Shown: piece by piece, positions 28,301 to 37,478 of the stretch
Layout of the letters: the number at the start of each line of letters is the position of its first letter
How positions within the stretch are numbered: position 1 is the first letter of the stretch
Assembly (NCBI GenBank): GCA_921293015.1
Contig: OV121092.1
Coordinates: 5,028,001-5,092,000, forward strand
Length of the DNA stretch: 64,000 nucleotides
From: Phorcus lineatus
Taxonomy: Eukaryota > Mollusca > Gastropoda > Trochida > Trochidae
Direction of reading: 5' to 3'
The notes under the pieces: model-generated
The model's input: only the letters and a program-made list of their open reading frames with translations
Databases searched by the model: none
Told to the model about the DNA's origin: nothing
Made by a program: the position numbers and the translations under genes

Positions 28301-28963
28301 TCCGACTAACATCAGTCCTTTCAAGAAATACGTGCTCATTGAACAGTTGAAGCAACCCCAGACTCAGCGGAAACATCAACAATCGAAATGTCCATTTCAA
28401 GAATTCGCCGCACATTGTGCAATTAACCTTGATTGTAACAAATAGGGATATTTTTCTTTTGCAGAAATTGTTCCATTTTAAACAGAATTTACGTGGATTT
28501 TTTAGTTACAAGTGTGGCAGTGAAGGACTTTATGAAGAACAAAGAAAAAATTGATAGTAGTCACAATCGTGCTGCCCGGAGCTATAACATATGTATTTCC
28601 TCGATTCCTAATCTTGTCGATACATTGTTTCCCTCTGTTTCAGATCACATGCTCCGACTTGTGGCAATAGACGGCAGTAATGACGTCAACACGGGACACA
28701 TTGAAATATATCATAATTCAAGATGGCGGCCAGTGTGCGCTCACGGTTTCGGTCGAAACGAGGCTCAGGTATCGTGTCGACAGATGGGCTATACAACTGG
28801 ATGGAATCGCGACTTCCGGGGGCGCCTGCGCAATGAAGTGTCTGTCTGGATGACCAATGTACAGTGTAGGGGCAGCGAAACTAGACTTACTGCTTGTCGT
28901 CATAACGTATTTGGGAAACGGCCTTGTACTGGTCTAAAGCCTTCTACAGTGACATGCGAATGA
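8695..28963 (+). CDS. Secreted coiled-coil protein with two SRCR domains (3 coding exons)
   Basis: Coding exons 8695-10525, 24494-24802 and 28644-28963 join in phase 1 at both junctions and give an 819-residue protein ending TGA at 28961-28963. Residues 1 to about 19 (MFIRIYLPMSLLLSLGTAQ) look like a signal peptide and are followed by a Pro/Ser-rich stretch. Residues about 30-600 are charged, predicted coiled coil. Residues 207-294 form eight 11-residue repeats of the type F-x-x-L-K/R-N-Q-S with several N-glycosylation sequons. Exon 2 is one SRCR domain (about 611-713, GRVEIYHKGQWGTIC, six Cys) and exon 3 is a second (about 714-819, GHIEIYHNSRWRPVC, six Cys). Both are group A-like in Cys number. 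SRCR domains are known ligand-binding modules of scavenger receptors. The coiled coil plus SRCR layout recalls class A scavenger receptors, but there is no collagen region and the N-terminus looks secretory, not type II. A pattern-recognition role is inference. The exon joins were predicted by eye. Confidence 0.85.
9313..9576 (+). repeat. Eight 11-residue (33-bp) repeats inside the SRCR protein coiled coil
   Basis: Within exon 1, eight consecutive units of 11 residues begin FNLLRNQSHYQ, FEKLRNQSEVH, FNKLKFQSQQQ, FVTVRSEANTH, then a degenerate unit, then FNTLKNQSQGY, YDNLKRQWLTQ and YSKLSNLSLSL. Aromatic at position 1 and Leu/Val at position 4 recur, as in a hendecad coiled coil. NQS at positions 6-8 makes repeated N-glycosylation sites. 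The DNA copies have diverged, so the array is old and kept at the protein level. Confidence 0.75.
10526..10932 (+). other. Start of the 14-kb intron 1 of the SRCR gene
   Basis: The donor 'gtgagttt' follows GAG CCT G at 10525. The stretch up to 10932 is AT-rich and holds nothing recognisable. The whole intron runs 10526-24493; its repeats are listed separately. Confidence 0.6.
10933..11835. mobile_element. Non-autonomous DNA transposon with AACGTT/GACGTC palindromic end arrays
   Basis: About 903 bp. The left end CCCAGCAGGCAATCAGACGTT and the inverted right end CCCAGCTGGCATCTGACGTC form terminal inverted repeats. Next to each end lies an array of short self-complementary words such as CAACGTTGAAA, GACGTCGAAAT and AACGTCG (left about 10951-11125, right about 11690-11825). 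The centre, about 560 bp, is AT-rich. The minus-strand frame at 11155-11340 is not recognisable. Similar CAACGTTGA/GACGTC arrays are known in fish and invertebrate DNA transposons, but I cannot name the family. Target-site duplication is unclear (perhaps CA). Confidence 0.75.
11836..13322. other. Intron sequence with a short AGTAAGCTTACT repeat patch
   Basis: No exon found. At about 11980-12085 the near-palindrome 'agtaagcttactaa' or close variants occur about five times with spacing near 25-30 bp. The rest is unique AT-rich DNA. Confidence 0.45.
13323..13390. repeat. TG/TA microsatellite
   Basis: A (TG)n run passes into a pure (TA)n run of more than 40 bp, then into TATG/TTTG units. Length is likely variable between individuals. 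Confidence 0.95.
13391..14279. other. Intron sequence, nothing recognised
   Basis: A G-rich patch (about 14021-14100) and otherwise unremarkable DNA before the minisatellite. Minus-strand frames at 13597-13803 and 14014-14265 look like chance openings. Confidence 0.45.
14285..15345. repeat. 35-bp minisatellite, about 30 units, with a 562-bp higher-order duplication
   Basis: The unit is close to TTGGTCGGAAAGATGTTATA followed by TTGGATTGTTGTCTG (35 bp). Variant units (TTAGTCAGAATGATG, TCGGTCGAAACGATG) recur in the same order: the stretch from about 14368 to 14607 is repeated almost exactly from about 14930 to 15169, an offset of 562 bp or 16 units. A 35-bp unit lacking stop codons on the plus strand keeps several frames open, which explains the long Cys/Val/Leu-rich frames here. 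They are not genes. Confidence 0.93.
15556..15830 (+). repeat. tRNA-derived SINE (degenerate)
   Basis: The head carries a pol III A box-like 'tagctcagttagtagagg' (15568-15585) and B box-like 'agttcgataccc' (15610-15621), followed by 'ggccgcgtcata'. About 110 bp on is 'ttgttgcttccctgctttgc' (15731-15750) and 'gctcaacatgat', a central block I remember from molluscan tRNA-SINEs, perhaps the V-SINE type called RUDI; that name is a memory match only. The 3' end passes into 'aataaagggt' repeats. The T arm does not pair well, so this is not a working tRNA gene. Confidence 0.7.
15831..16784. other. Intron sequence, nothing recognised
   Basis: AT-rich with no exon. A segment at about 16160-16228 ('gtgagatcactctgttt' to 'gcccctttaaa') weakly resembles 22925-23003, so a further old repeat family is possible. 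Confidence 0.4.
16785..16870. repeat. Left copy of an inverted repeat paired with 18360-18465
   Basis: 'gaccattttccagttttgac', then 'cttgaccgcgggcaacgtca', matches in reverse complement the sequence near 18360-18465 ('gcttgcccgcggtcacgtga' to 'gaaactggaaaatggtcaat'). The two copies face each other about 1.5 kb apart. They may be ends of one old element or two insertions of one family. No target-site duplication was recognised. Confidence 0.55.
16871..18359. other. Sequence between the facing inverted repeats
   Basis: Contains open frames at 17504-17770 and 17828-18082 that show no recognisable transposase or other domain. AT-rich. Confidence 0.4.
18360..18465. repeat. Right copy of the inverted repeat paired with 16785-16870
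   Basis: See the left copy. Similarity covers the 'ttgcccgcggtca' block, a 'ctctaaac' block and 'actggaaaatggtcaatt'. An insertion containing 'tcgtttcgcg' separates parts of the match. Confidence 0.5.
18822..19240. mobile_element. Probable degenerate copy of the TTAA MITE, subfamily A
   Basis: Starts TTAAAGAGGCTCTTCGTGAT, close to the subfamily A end. About 390 bp later it has 'acacgcgc' and 'tcaggttttcgattaaaatc' (19190-19230), which fits the conserved core. The right end is not recognisable, so the end coordinate is approximate. Confidence 0.4.
19241..24057. other. Remainder of intron 1 before the minisatellite
   Basis: About 4.8 kb. No exon or transposon with readable ends found. Possible old repeat at 22925-23003 (see 16160-16228). 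A plus-strand frame at 22175-22405 begins in G-rich sequence and resembles no protein I know. Confidence 0.4.
24058..24236. repeat. Minisatellite of about 25-28 bp, roughly seven units
   Basis: Units of the form GCATCCCAGGGCAATCTCAA plus TATAT, from 'cccattccaggataatctca' to 'gcatcccggggcaatctcat'. The 3' units are about 25 bp and more uniform than the 5' units. It lies 258 bp upstream of the acceptor of SRCR exon 2. Confidence 0.85.
24494..24802 (+). CDS. SRCR domain 1 exon of the coiled-coil/SRCR gene
   Basis: Bounded by 'tttatttccag' and 'gtaagtca', phase 1 in and phase 1 out, so the exon is a symmetric module holding one whole SRCR domain. It opens LITLVDGRKANEGRVEIY and ends DFAVIC before the join. 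Six Cys are visible (TIC, AIC, LTC, QQC, ETC, VIC). Symmetric 1-1 SRCR exons are typical of domain shuffling in this family. Confidence 0.88.
24803..28643 (+). other. Intron 2 of the SRCR gene
   Basis: 3.8 kb with donor 'gtaagtca' and acceptor 'ccctctgtttcag'. Contains no further SRCR exon that I could find. Open frames at 24972-25190, 25232-25462 and 25823-26020 have intron-like composition. No transposon ends recognised. Confidence 0.55.
28644..28963 (+). CDS. SRCR domain 2 exon, terminal coding exon
   Basis: Follows acceptor 'tgtttcag' in phase 1 and reads HMLRLVAIDGSNDVNTGH, then GHIEIYHNSRWRPVC and so on to TVTCE and stop. Six Cys (PVC, VSC, VQC, TAC, RPC, VTC). The protein stops one residue after the last Cys of the domain, so there is no C-terminal membrane anchor. 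Between the domains there is no linker beyond the exon edges. Confidence 0.88.
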
Positions 28964-30317
28964 TGAGATACCAAGTTAACGCCATTCATAACACGTGCTA
29001 CAAATAGTAGTTTTAAAGGGTGCTAATGAAGATCTGATACCTGGTATTACGTGGACTCCTTTGTAGGAATTGAAAAATGACTTAGACTGAAATGGTTCGC
29101 TACAAGATTGTTTAAGTACGAAGTGAAAATGACGAAATGTGCATTAAATATAAGAATGAATATCTGATACGTCATAAGTTAAAATGACATTTGTTTACGT
29201 ATGTTTTCTAAGACTGGTGGTTAAAGTAAAATTCTAAGTAAACTTATGATTTGATCTAAAGGTAGGATGAAAAGTTCAAAGTATAAACTAGTCTGAAAAC
29301 TAGAAATTTTTAAATGTTTTGATTGTGTACGATTTAAGCTTAAAAGTATTCATTAGAGATGGTAATAGGAATACTTCGGTGGATATTTAGTACAGTTTGA
29401 TAAATGACTTTGAATGTACGGTTGAATTCCTTTGATGCATTTAATACATGAAATACAATTTACATGAACATTCAATATCTGGTTTCGTTTATTAAAAGAA
29501 AATTCATTATCTGGTTACGTTTCTTTTACGGGCGTCCAAAGCCTGTCTTCATTAAACAAAACTGAGGACATTAAATATCTGCAAAAGTGTAATTCAAGGA
29601 CATTTAAGATATCTTAATCTGCATTACTTCGTCCATGACTGTTGATTTTTCAAATATTTGTAACATGTGCTCTCATTCCTATACGGTCACCCATGAAAAT
29701 AAAGTACACAGCGTGCAACAGAACTCGAGCCTGATTGTCGACGTACATTCCACAGACGACGGTTTTATGTAAAATCTGAAAGACACCAATATGTATAAAA
29801 ATGTAAGTGGGAAAATTCAATATTGATATCGGTGCCCAACTCGAATAAAACTCATGCAGCAAGGTGCCATAATATCTGTAGTTTAATTGATAACATGTAT
29901 ATTAAATGGTTACAATAATAGTTAAAGAATGTCCAAAAATATAGAATCACACCCAAGTGTCTTCTTATATAAATTATATCAACAGGAATTGATTAACGTT
30001 GGAAATACCCGAGGTTACCCGAGTTTTTTTTTTTATTTCAATCAACGAGTCTCTAACCATTAAACTGCCATAAGGCATCTTGAATATTGTGGAATAAATT
30101 AATGACGTAATCAGGATAGTGACGTCAACGAATTGTTACGTCATCAAAATTGTGACGGTGAAGATATCTCCTGTAGATATATTTTGATCTTACTATGGGG
30201 GGGGGGGGGGGGGGGTAGTTTTGTCCATTTGCAATGGTTCTGTTATATAACAAGGCAATACCTAGCCCTGACGCATTCAAAACCAGTTGTCTTTTAATTT
30301 GGTCAAACAATTTCCAT
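28964..30317. other. Convergent 3' intergenic region
   Basis: Lies between the ends of the SRCR gene (plus) and the first DUF1647-like gene (minus). Candidate poly(A) signals: AATAAA at 29698-29703 and 29844-29849 on the plus strand, and AATAAA at 30032-30037 on the minus strand about 280 bp past the minus-strand stop. None can be confirmed from sequence alone. A 19-base G run is listed separately. Confidence 0.45.
30197..30215. repeat. Poly(G) run of 19
   Basis: Nineteen consecutive G on the plus strand, in the putative 3' region of the minus-strand gene. A G-quadruplex is possible; length may be affected by sequencing error. Confidence 0.9.
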
Positions 30318-33300
30318 TCACTTCTTCAATCCAAAGTTCCTGAAGAAAGGATTTGAGTTTTCTTTCAAAGATTCGAAATATTTTTCAACTTGATTCCTCT
30401 TCACACGTACAATGTTATCCTCCACCCTAATACTGACGTCATGGTTTCGAAACAATTTCACCAGTATTATGCCAAGCGCTGATTGGTCAAATCTATGGCA
30501 CTTGTTATACCTCCGAATATGCGTGTCACAATGTAGTAACTCTGTGTGATCTACAGGACACATACAGAAGGGACTGAGTGCGCACGCAGCCCATGGTTTG
30601 ACCACTGCTTCACTTACAAAAAGATCATTCTTAAAGACGATGAAGTTTGCAGCGAATTCTGGGATAGCTGAGAAGCTGCACGGGCTCTCCCGGAAGTAGT
30701 TAAACATGTCGACGGTTGCATGCTCCCCGATTGGAAGGAAAGCGGAATTGACGACGACTTTGGTGTGTTTTACCATCGCCAGTACTTCTGTAATGGCGTC
30801 TCGCTTAAACCGTACTGACGCATCAACCCAGAACAACACGTCTGACTTTGGAAGATTTGCCTGGAATGTAACATTTAATATCATAGTTTGATGATTAATA
30901 TCCCTTAATATATCGTAAACACAACGAATGCACAGATACTGCATATCTATCGATATTACTCACTATCCTCACTCAAGTAATCTACCTCGTAAGTTATTTA
31001 ACAAATATTTACGTATTCAGGTAATAAATTGGATTTTTAAAGGCCGTTAGTATTTAATGTTACGTTACATTAAATCCGCATGAACTCCGATATCGGAAAT
31101 AATAAAATTTTGCTCATAACCAGAAAAGCGGAAACGGCAGCCGCTAGTCTATTAACAATGCTAATACTGTGTTCTAAAATCAGGTAATTTACAACATTGC
31201 TTTCATATAACATATTTAATGATTTGTTCTCAGTTCAGAGTCTAGGTAAATTCAATAGCTGCACACAGTACTAGTTCAGCCGTTTCAAAGTGTCAATAAT
31301 TTATCCGTTTTGTGCACAGCTAACCATAGATTTTTATATGTCCGAGCCGACAGCGACTGTCTTAACGTTTTCATTGTTGATTGCAGGTAAATTGTAAAGA
31401 ATGTTTAGTATCTCATTGCATCGATAGAAAGTTTAAGTGAATGCATAAGTCCTCGTAAACCCTAAAATAGCCAATCTAAACCGTAAAAGTGTGCACTAGT
31501 GCCTTTAAGTAGACGACTGAATGAAACCCTCTTGTTAGGGGAGATAACTCGTGCATAATGTGAAAAGTGTTGATAATGTATACTCTACAAAATAAGTCAA
31601 GGGCCACAACTATTCTATTGTTCATCTAATGATCCATATGATGCATAAATAATGAATGTTTTAAATTCTTAGGAATATTTTTCAATCAATTTGACAATCT
31701 GAATTTACCAATTTTGATTTTTAAAAAAACATTTTCAGCTACTGATTATTCAATATTAACTTTATGAGTTTAAAAGTAAAAAGTGAAACTCACGTGCACA
31801 ATGAGAGGTTTCCAGGTGTAGCAGGTGAGAGGTTTGATGCGCTCCGGCATCATAGAGAGAGGGAACGTCCTCACTTCGCACCCACAGAACTGCTCCAGCT
31901 GTGATATAGAAATTCATTCACTAGATATTGTTTCAATAAATTTAAAGAAACGTATCCGTTCGCTAAATATATATGTGGTTTCTCAATGGATCACTAACTT
32001 CATTATTCTCTCCCATAGAGGTTGCTCCGTCATAAATTTATATGCTAACCTCTTTTGTAATACGATCTTTTCTCGCGCTTCAAAGGGTGTTATTTTCAAG
32101 AGCCATATATGAGAACTGCTCCAGCTGAGAAACAGTCAGAATGACTATAATGCTATTCTTCTAGCTATATAATGCATTTGATCACTTATAAAATACTTAT
32201 CATATGATTATGCTATACTTATCATGTAATTATTACAACTTACTAACTCAAATATTAGAGCTCAGGATATCGAAATGGGTGAGTCGACACAGTCTCAATT
32301 GGAAGAGAGGATAAGAAATGCTGTAATCGTTTACCTTCAAACCATGTTTAAAGTCTATGTTCGTAGTCTTCTTGGAAGGCATAACTTATAGACAGCAGAA
32401 AGCAAAAGAAATCTGGGCCTCTTTTTTGTTATCTTTTTTAAAATCTACTTGCTATTTCCCTCTTTGATTTCAATTCTTAGCATTTACTTATCATATAGTT
32501 ATCATTTACTTACCATTCACTTATTGTATACTTGCAATTTGATTATATACTTCCCATATACTTATCATTTACTTATCATATACTTATCATTTACATATCA
32601 CACACTTAGCATAAACTTATCCCCACCTCGCTTCTCTCCTCCACACTGAGTCCCAGATCGTAGTAGACGAAGCTGTAGTTTGTCAGCAGAGGGAAGACAA
32701 AGTCGTTCAGGTTGTGGATCAGAGCTTGTGACTCCGTGTAATGGTTGCTGGAGCCAGCAGTAACGAACAGCACGTGCTTGTGGGTGTATTTGGTTCTGAT
32801 GAGCCGCGTTACTTCAGCCAGCGTGTCGTCCTCCAGATCTGTCATAGACTCCAGAATACCAGCTAGATTTGATTCTGGATCCGCGGACACTTCTGCATTG
32901 CATTTAGTGTCTATGCATGGGACGGCTGTAACATTAATGTTCTGCGCTGGTGTACGAGTAATGAGGCTGCTTTCAGACCGTTGTAATGAGGAAAGCTATT
33001 GATAGAACGAATTCAAATACCGCTAGAGTCAATTTTAAAAACTTTTATTCCTCGGAACTCGGTCAATTTCAATAAGACTTTATTGAATATCTAAGGAAAA
33101 GAAATCCATACGTACATTTACGATGCCCTGTGACGATGGTGTCGCATGTCTCAACTTCAGCGTTGCGCTTCCACAGATTGTTAATCTTCATAGCTGCGGG
33201 TAGAAATTGAGTTGAAAAGATAAGTTACTCCGTAAGATGTTGGGGTCACGTGTGCTCAAAGTTTTCAATGGTGTATTTTTACGGAATATGGCATAGTGTT

Positions 33301-36300
33301 ACTGAAAGTTAGATTTCAAATGCTTATAGGTTTAGTGTACCAATAAATGGTCGCGCTTGTGTTCAAAATGTCCAATTACTCAAACTTAACCTTGTGAACT
33401 AGCAGACAATACAGACAGTAATACAGAATGATATTGATAATGCTTGTCTAATAGGCTATATGACATTAATCCATCATATAAATTTGACGTCATCATGAAT
33501 GACATCATTATATCAAATTGTTTATCTTTGAACAAATGTTTTAAAATGAACCAATTTTATTCAAAATATGAACAACGCAAGGAACTTCGGAACCCATTGT
33601 TCTTTTCCATGGTACGTGGGCATAGAATGAATCAGAATCAAGGTTTGTCCCAAAGTAAGAAAACAATTACCTTCGATGTGATCCAAGTACTCGTTGAGGA
33701 GATCGGTGTAAGTGAACTCTGTAAGACAAACCATCATAAATATTTATATAGGTGTGACCTTTGATGAGTAATCGTGTTCAATATCCAGGACCTTACCTGA
33801 AATCGAAAGCGTAATAAAAGAAAAGAGAGAGTGGAGAATGAAATAAAGAGGGAAAGACAGAAAGAGAAGTGGGACGGGGCATACAGAGAGGAAGAGAGAG
33901 ACAGATTGAGGGAGAGATAGAGGGGCAGAGAGAAAGAGACAGAGAGAGAGATACACACACACAGATAAAGCGACAGATAGGTAGAGAAAGAGGCAGAAAT
34001 ATTAGGAGAGAGAGGGAAAAGAGTGAGAGAAAAAAAAGAGAGATAGAGATAGAGAGAGGGAGAGAGAGAAAATCAAGAGAGAGACAGAGAGAGTGGAGGA
34101 GAGAGATAGAGAGAGAATCACTGAGAGAGTTGAGAGAGCGGAGAGAGAGGGGAAAGCAGGAGAAGGGCAGATAAAGAGACTGAGAGAAAGAGTGACATAG
34201 AGAAAGACTGAGAGAGGGGAGAGAGAGAGGCAGAGGAAGGGAGACAGAGAGAGAAATACAGCAACATAGAAAAAGTGATACCAAATGGACAGGAAGAAAG
34301 AGAATGTGACAGTGTGTATGAGAGAAACAAAGAGAAATATATATGCAAAGTAAAATGTATTTACATAAATGAGAGACAAAAAGAAACGGGTATGATATAT
34401 AGGTCATAGACAAAGAAAACGTATGACATAAAGGGGTCCACGATTAAAGTGACACAGAGTATGTTTCAGGAATTTTGTATGTGGCTTGAATCTAGCCAAA
34501 ATATCACATGACCTCGGTTCAGTTCTAATCGCTTATCACAGTTTCATCTTTATATCGTTAATAACAAAATCATGACATTTCCTTGTTTTCAAATTGTAAA
34601 TTTAAAAACGACATATGAATATCAAAAAGTCGAAATTCAGCGTCCCATTTACATGTGTATTGGTTAAAAGACCTACCAAGCAATACCAACCTATCTTTCT
34701 CGATTATAAATCTCGACGTTGTTCCTGTTTATTGTCTCTATGCTAACTGATAAGCATCAATATGTTAATTATCATAAAAAAAACTACTTCTCAATCAAAC
34801 AACATCAATCGTGATGTTTATGACATGTTTGGCCCCAACAACATACTCTGTGCCCCTTTAATCAATTACTTCAACTAAAGGCCACACAAAAAGCTATCCA
34901 ATCAGCAGAAATGATAACGAACCTTCAATATCCGATACACTGAACGACTCCTCGGAGTAAGTATTTGCAAATATCACCCCTGGAAAAGTCAAATACGTTT
35001 ATCAAGGATAAAATCTAAATAAAACAGAACAAGACAGTGTTAATCTATCATATTATGTAAATTGATTTACATTAAAATAAGGACAATAACTTAAAGAATA
35101 TATCGCGTATCAATATCATACAACGATTTCTAACAATCAAATAAATCATATATTTTCACGATTTATTGCATGACATTATGATATACTAGTAGCTAAGAAC
35201 TGTTTATGATCGTTCAAGCACTTAGAAGAAGCACGAACTTTTATAAATATATCATAAACCACATGTAATCTCATAACAGTCACTATAATGTGTTTATATT
35301 TGAAACATGTTTTGATTTACAACACATAAAAAATTATGTGTTTAGCATTTAAAGACATTTCGCAACTTGGTTTGAGTAAAACAAGTACGCAACATGTTTA
35401 AAATCAAAACTCCATTTTAGCAGTGTATAGACTAAAACTTACGGAATTATGTGGCTGGCTCTCTTCGACTATCCTGCTAGGTTGTACCATAACTAGAATA
35501 TCATTGATATTCAAAAGATATTAACGTATCTTAGAGAGTTTTTAATGAATCATTCGATACTTATGAGGTGTAATATATTTTCTGAATTATTCATTTCATG
35601 AAATGTGGATATCTTTTACTATACTAGTTTAAGGTCTCACCTTTTTCTATCGCTTGAAACATTATGATAAGAAACAAAACCGCCGTTCCGATAAATACAG
35701 AAAACCTCCTGACTGAAATAGAAATAAATATGGTGAACGATTTGGCACAAAATTAATGTAGATATAAAAAAAATTCATGATCCTATAGCAATAAATGCAT
35801 GATTTCAGTGGTCCATAGATAAATTAAACAGCACGTGCACGACATGAATTCATGAGAGAAATGGCGCTAACCAATCACATAAGCGATTTAACAGCTTATA
35901 ATCTTTCGATAAACGATAAATCATATGCTAAGATATAGAAATCTATTTTACGATATGTAAGTTTTTGATGAAAAAGCTCTAAATCATCAAAGCCATGATT
36001 TCAGAGCATATATCTTAATTCAATATGTAAGCATAAGTTCATATAAGGAAATATACTAGTGTTCAAATGAATAAGTAAATATTTTTCTAATCTAAAGATA
36101 AGTTCAAGGTAGACAAAAATTTAACAAACCTCTGTTCTGTAAAATTTGAAACATTTGGTGATGTCATAGTAACTTGATAAATAAACAGAATCAATATGAG
36201 GCAAATAATTTTCAAGGGAACATTTGAATATGTATTGTTTCATCAATTTAGAGCATTTTGTCCCCTTTTGTGACTAAGATAATGAAAATTATTCACCATT

Positions 36301-36336
36301 CAGCCTGGCACCCACGTTGAGGGATTGGGTGGACAT
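30318..36336 (-). CDS. DUF1647-like type II membrane protein (paralogue A), possible glycosyltransferase
   Basis: Eight coding exons in transcript order: 36336-36297, 35712-35641, 34979-34923, 33718-33671, 33193-33116, 32925-32627, 31898-31794 and 30860-30318. All have GT-AG edges and matching phases, giving 413 residues. Start MSTQSLNVG; residues about 16-32 (SVFIGTAVLFLIIMF) form a signal anchor, then a luminal stem. The conserved part has VLFVTAGSSNHY, YYDLGLS, TWKPLIVHA, FWVDASVRF, CALSPFCMCP and YNKCHRFDQSALG. These resemble the nematode and mollusc DUF1647 family as I remember it; 'WVDASVRF' could be a GT-A style acidic motif, but the reaction and substrate are unknown. A 5' UTR exon is possible, since an acceptor lies at 36368. 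The gene is head-to-head with its paralogue at 42088-47263. Exon joins are hand predicted but phase-consistent. Confidence 0.85.
30861..31793 (-). other. Last intron of paralogue A
   Basis: 933 bp between the exon ending VH (31794) and the last exon. AT-rich with no repeat recognised. The donor side begins 'gtgagttt', like 'gtgagttc' in the paralogue. Confidence 0.6.
32095..32135 (-). pseudogene. Relic of a duplicated exon edge in an intron of paralogue A
   Basis: Read on the minus strand, 'tgtttctcagctggagcagt' repeats the acceptor and first bases of the exon at 31794-31898, then jumps to 'atatggctcttgaaaataac' (32106-32087). In paralogue B that sequence lies downstream of the same exon (46402-46420). 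So a second copy of exon plus intron once sat here and lost its middle. A splice to this acceptor would add only a short piece before intron sequence, so it is probably not used. Confidence 0.6.
32450..32622. repeat. Imperfect 'cttatcatataa' minisatellite next to a splice donor of paralogue A
   Basis: Short units built on CTTATCATATA or CTTATCATTTA repeat up to a few bases from the donor at 32626. The complement of the same repeat ('gataagtatatgaaaagtga') follows the equivalent donor in paralogue B (about 45845-45935). Confidence 0.75.
33815..34345. repeat. GA-rich simple repeat in an intron of paralogue A
   Basis: Over 500 bp of imperfect GAGAGA / GAGAAA purine tract on the plus strand. All the long Ser/Leu or Arg/Glu frames in this stretch are products of it and are not genes. 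Confidence 0.92.
34444..34861. mobile_element. TTAA-flanked MITE, subfamily B, copy 3
   Basis: 418 bp with TTAAAGTGACACAGAGTATG at the left and CATACTCTGTGCCCCTTTAA at the right, the cleanest inverted ends of subfamily B here. It sits in the intron of paralogue A between exons 33671-33718 and 34923-34979. The CG-rich core has decayed to 'tctcgattataaatctcgac'. Confidence 0.85.
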
Positions 36337-37153
36337 TATATCGACTTGTAGTTACGTTTACTGTCAGCTGAAAAGAAACGTACAGCTCAATGTCAATAAT
36401 ACGAGGTAATGTTTAATGTAATGCAGAAACTAAAAAATATTTTTCATTTTTAAGATCATACAAAATCAATTCTATTCAAGGAATATTCTACTTAAACAGA
36501 TACAAGCACTAACAATATAGAAAATATCTCTTATGAATCTAGATGTTATCGAGATCCCCTCAATGGTATTAACTATAGATCTTGCAGCACTCTTGCTAAA
36601 AATACATTTTTCTGCGTCGATTTATATATTTTTATTTCAATGATGATGATAATGATAATGACGCAACATTTATATTCCAAAAAAGATAAAATATTAATAA
36701 ATTCTCTGGGATTCATAAATGTAAATATGAAATATCTATCATCATTCATTAAAGTCGTTACAACTTACTAAGTATCAAGTTCTGAGCATCCCGCGAAGTG
36801 TCTTCAAATCGGCCTCAACACTCACCAGTCTGTTGAGCGTTTATATGTGTAAGAGTTAAGAAATCCTTCTTATATCAGCTTGCCCAGTGAATGGTCAAGT
36901 TCATTCTGACCATTGGTAAGGTTCACCAATTTTATCCCATACTCATTAGAGCCGCAGGCCATTGACGTAAGGACAATTTCTCTATTACCGAAGGCTAAGG
37001 GGTTTAAGGTATTTGGTAGTTAATGAAGATTTCCAATCGATATCTTAAGTATCTTCGTAACTGTTATATCTGCACACAGGTTACTTTATGAGATTTGAGG
37101 GCTTTACAAATTTAGTGTCAGTGGAAGTGTGTATTTTGTGCAACAATGTGCCT
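36337..37153. other. Upstream region of paralogue A
   Basis: Likely 5' UTR and promoter. An acceptor-like 'tttcttttcag' (minus strand, exon edge 36367) precedes the start codon by about 31 bases, suggesting an upstream non-coding exon. A possible donor 'cttagtaagtt' on the minus strand near 36772 would fit. No TATA box recognised. Confidence 0.4.
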
Positions 37154-37478
37154 TTAAAGACGCATTAACACGTTTGTTGGATACTCAATCGTAATTTCGG
37201 AAATCCTTTACAGCAGATACAAAGACTAACATAGGTTGATAGTGTTAATTCGTTCATTTAACCACTTTACGTTATTTGGACACATAATTTCGGATTCGCA
37301 ACATTTAAAGAGCAGTTTTCCGATTATCGGTGAAAACAAGAACATTTCAATAATTTTGGCAGTTAGAGATACAGATGCAAGTGTAGTGGACGATTTTAAC
37401 TTAACTCAGGTCATAAGGTATTTTTGCGCTTACTAAAGCAAAATAAAAAAATAATGAATATTCTCTGTGTCACTTTAT
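37154..37478. mobile_element. TTAA MITE, subfamily B, internally deleted copy
   Basis: Starts TTAAAGACGCATTAACACGT, matching copy 2 through GTTTGTTGGA, then jumps to the sequence after the core ('tcgtaatttcggaaatcc'), losing about 110 bp. Ends 'attctctgtgtcacttta' close to the usual right end. It lies in the intergenic region between the two divergent paralogues. Confidence 0.72.

Noticed and set aside
30125-30310. 61-codon minus-strand frame with a Pro run
   Set aside because: The Pro run is the 19-base G tract read backwards; it follows the stop of paralogue A and has no support.
33734-34413. Long Ser/Leu-rich minus-strand and Arg/Glu-rich plus-strand frames
   Set aside because: They are translations of the GA-rich simple repeat in an intron of paralogue A, open on both strands because of low complexity.
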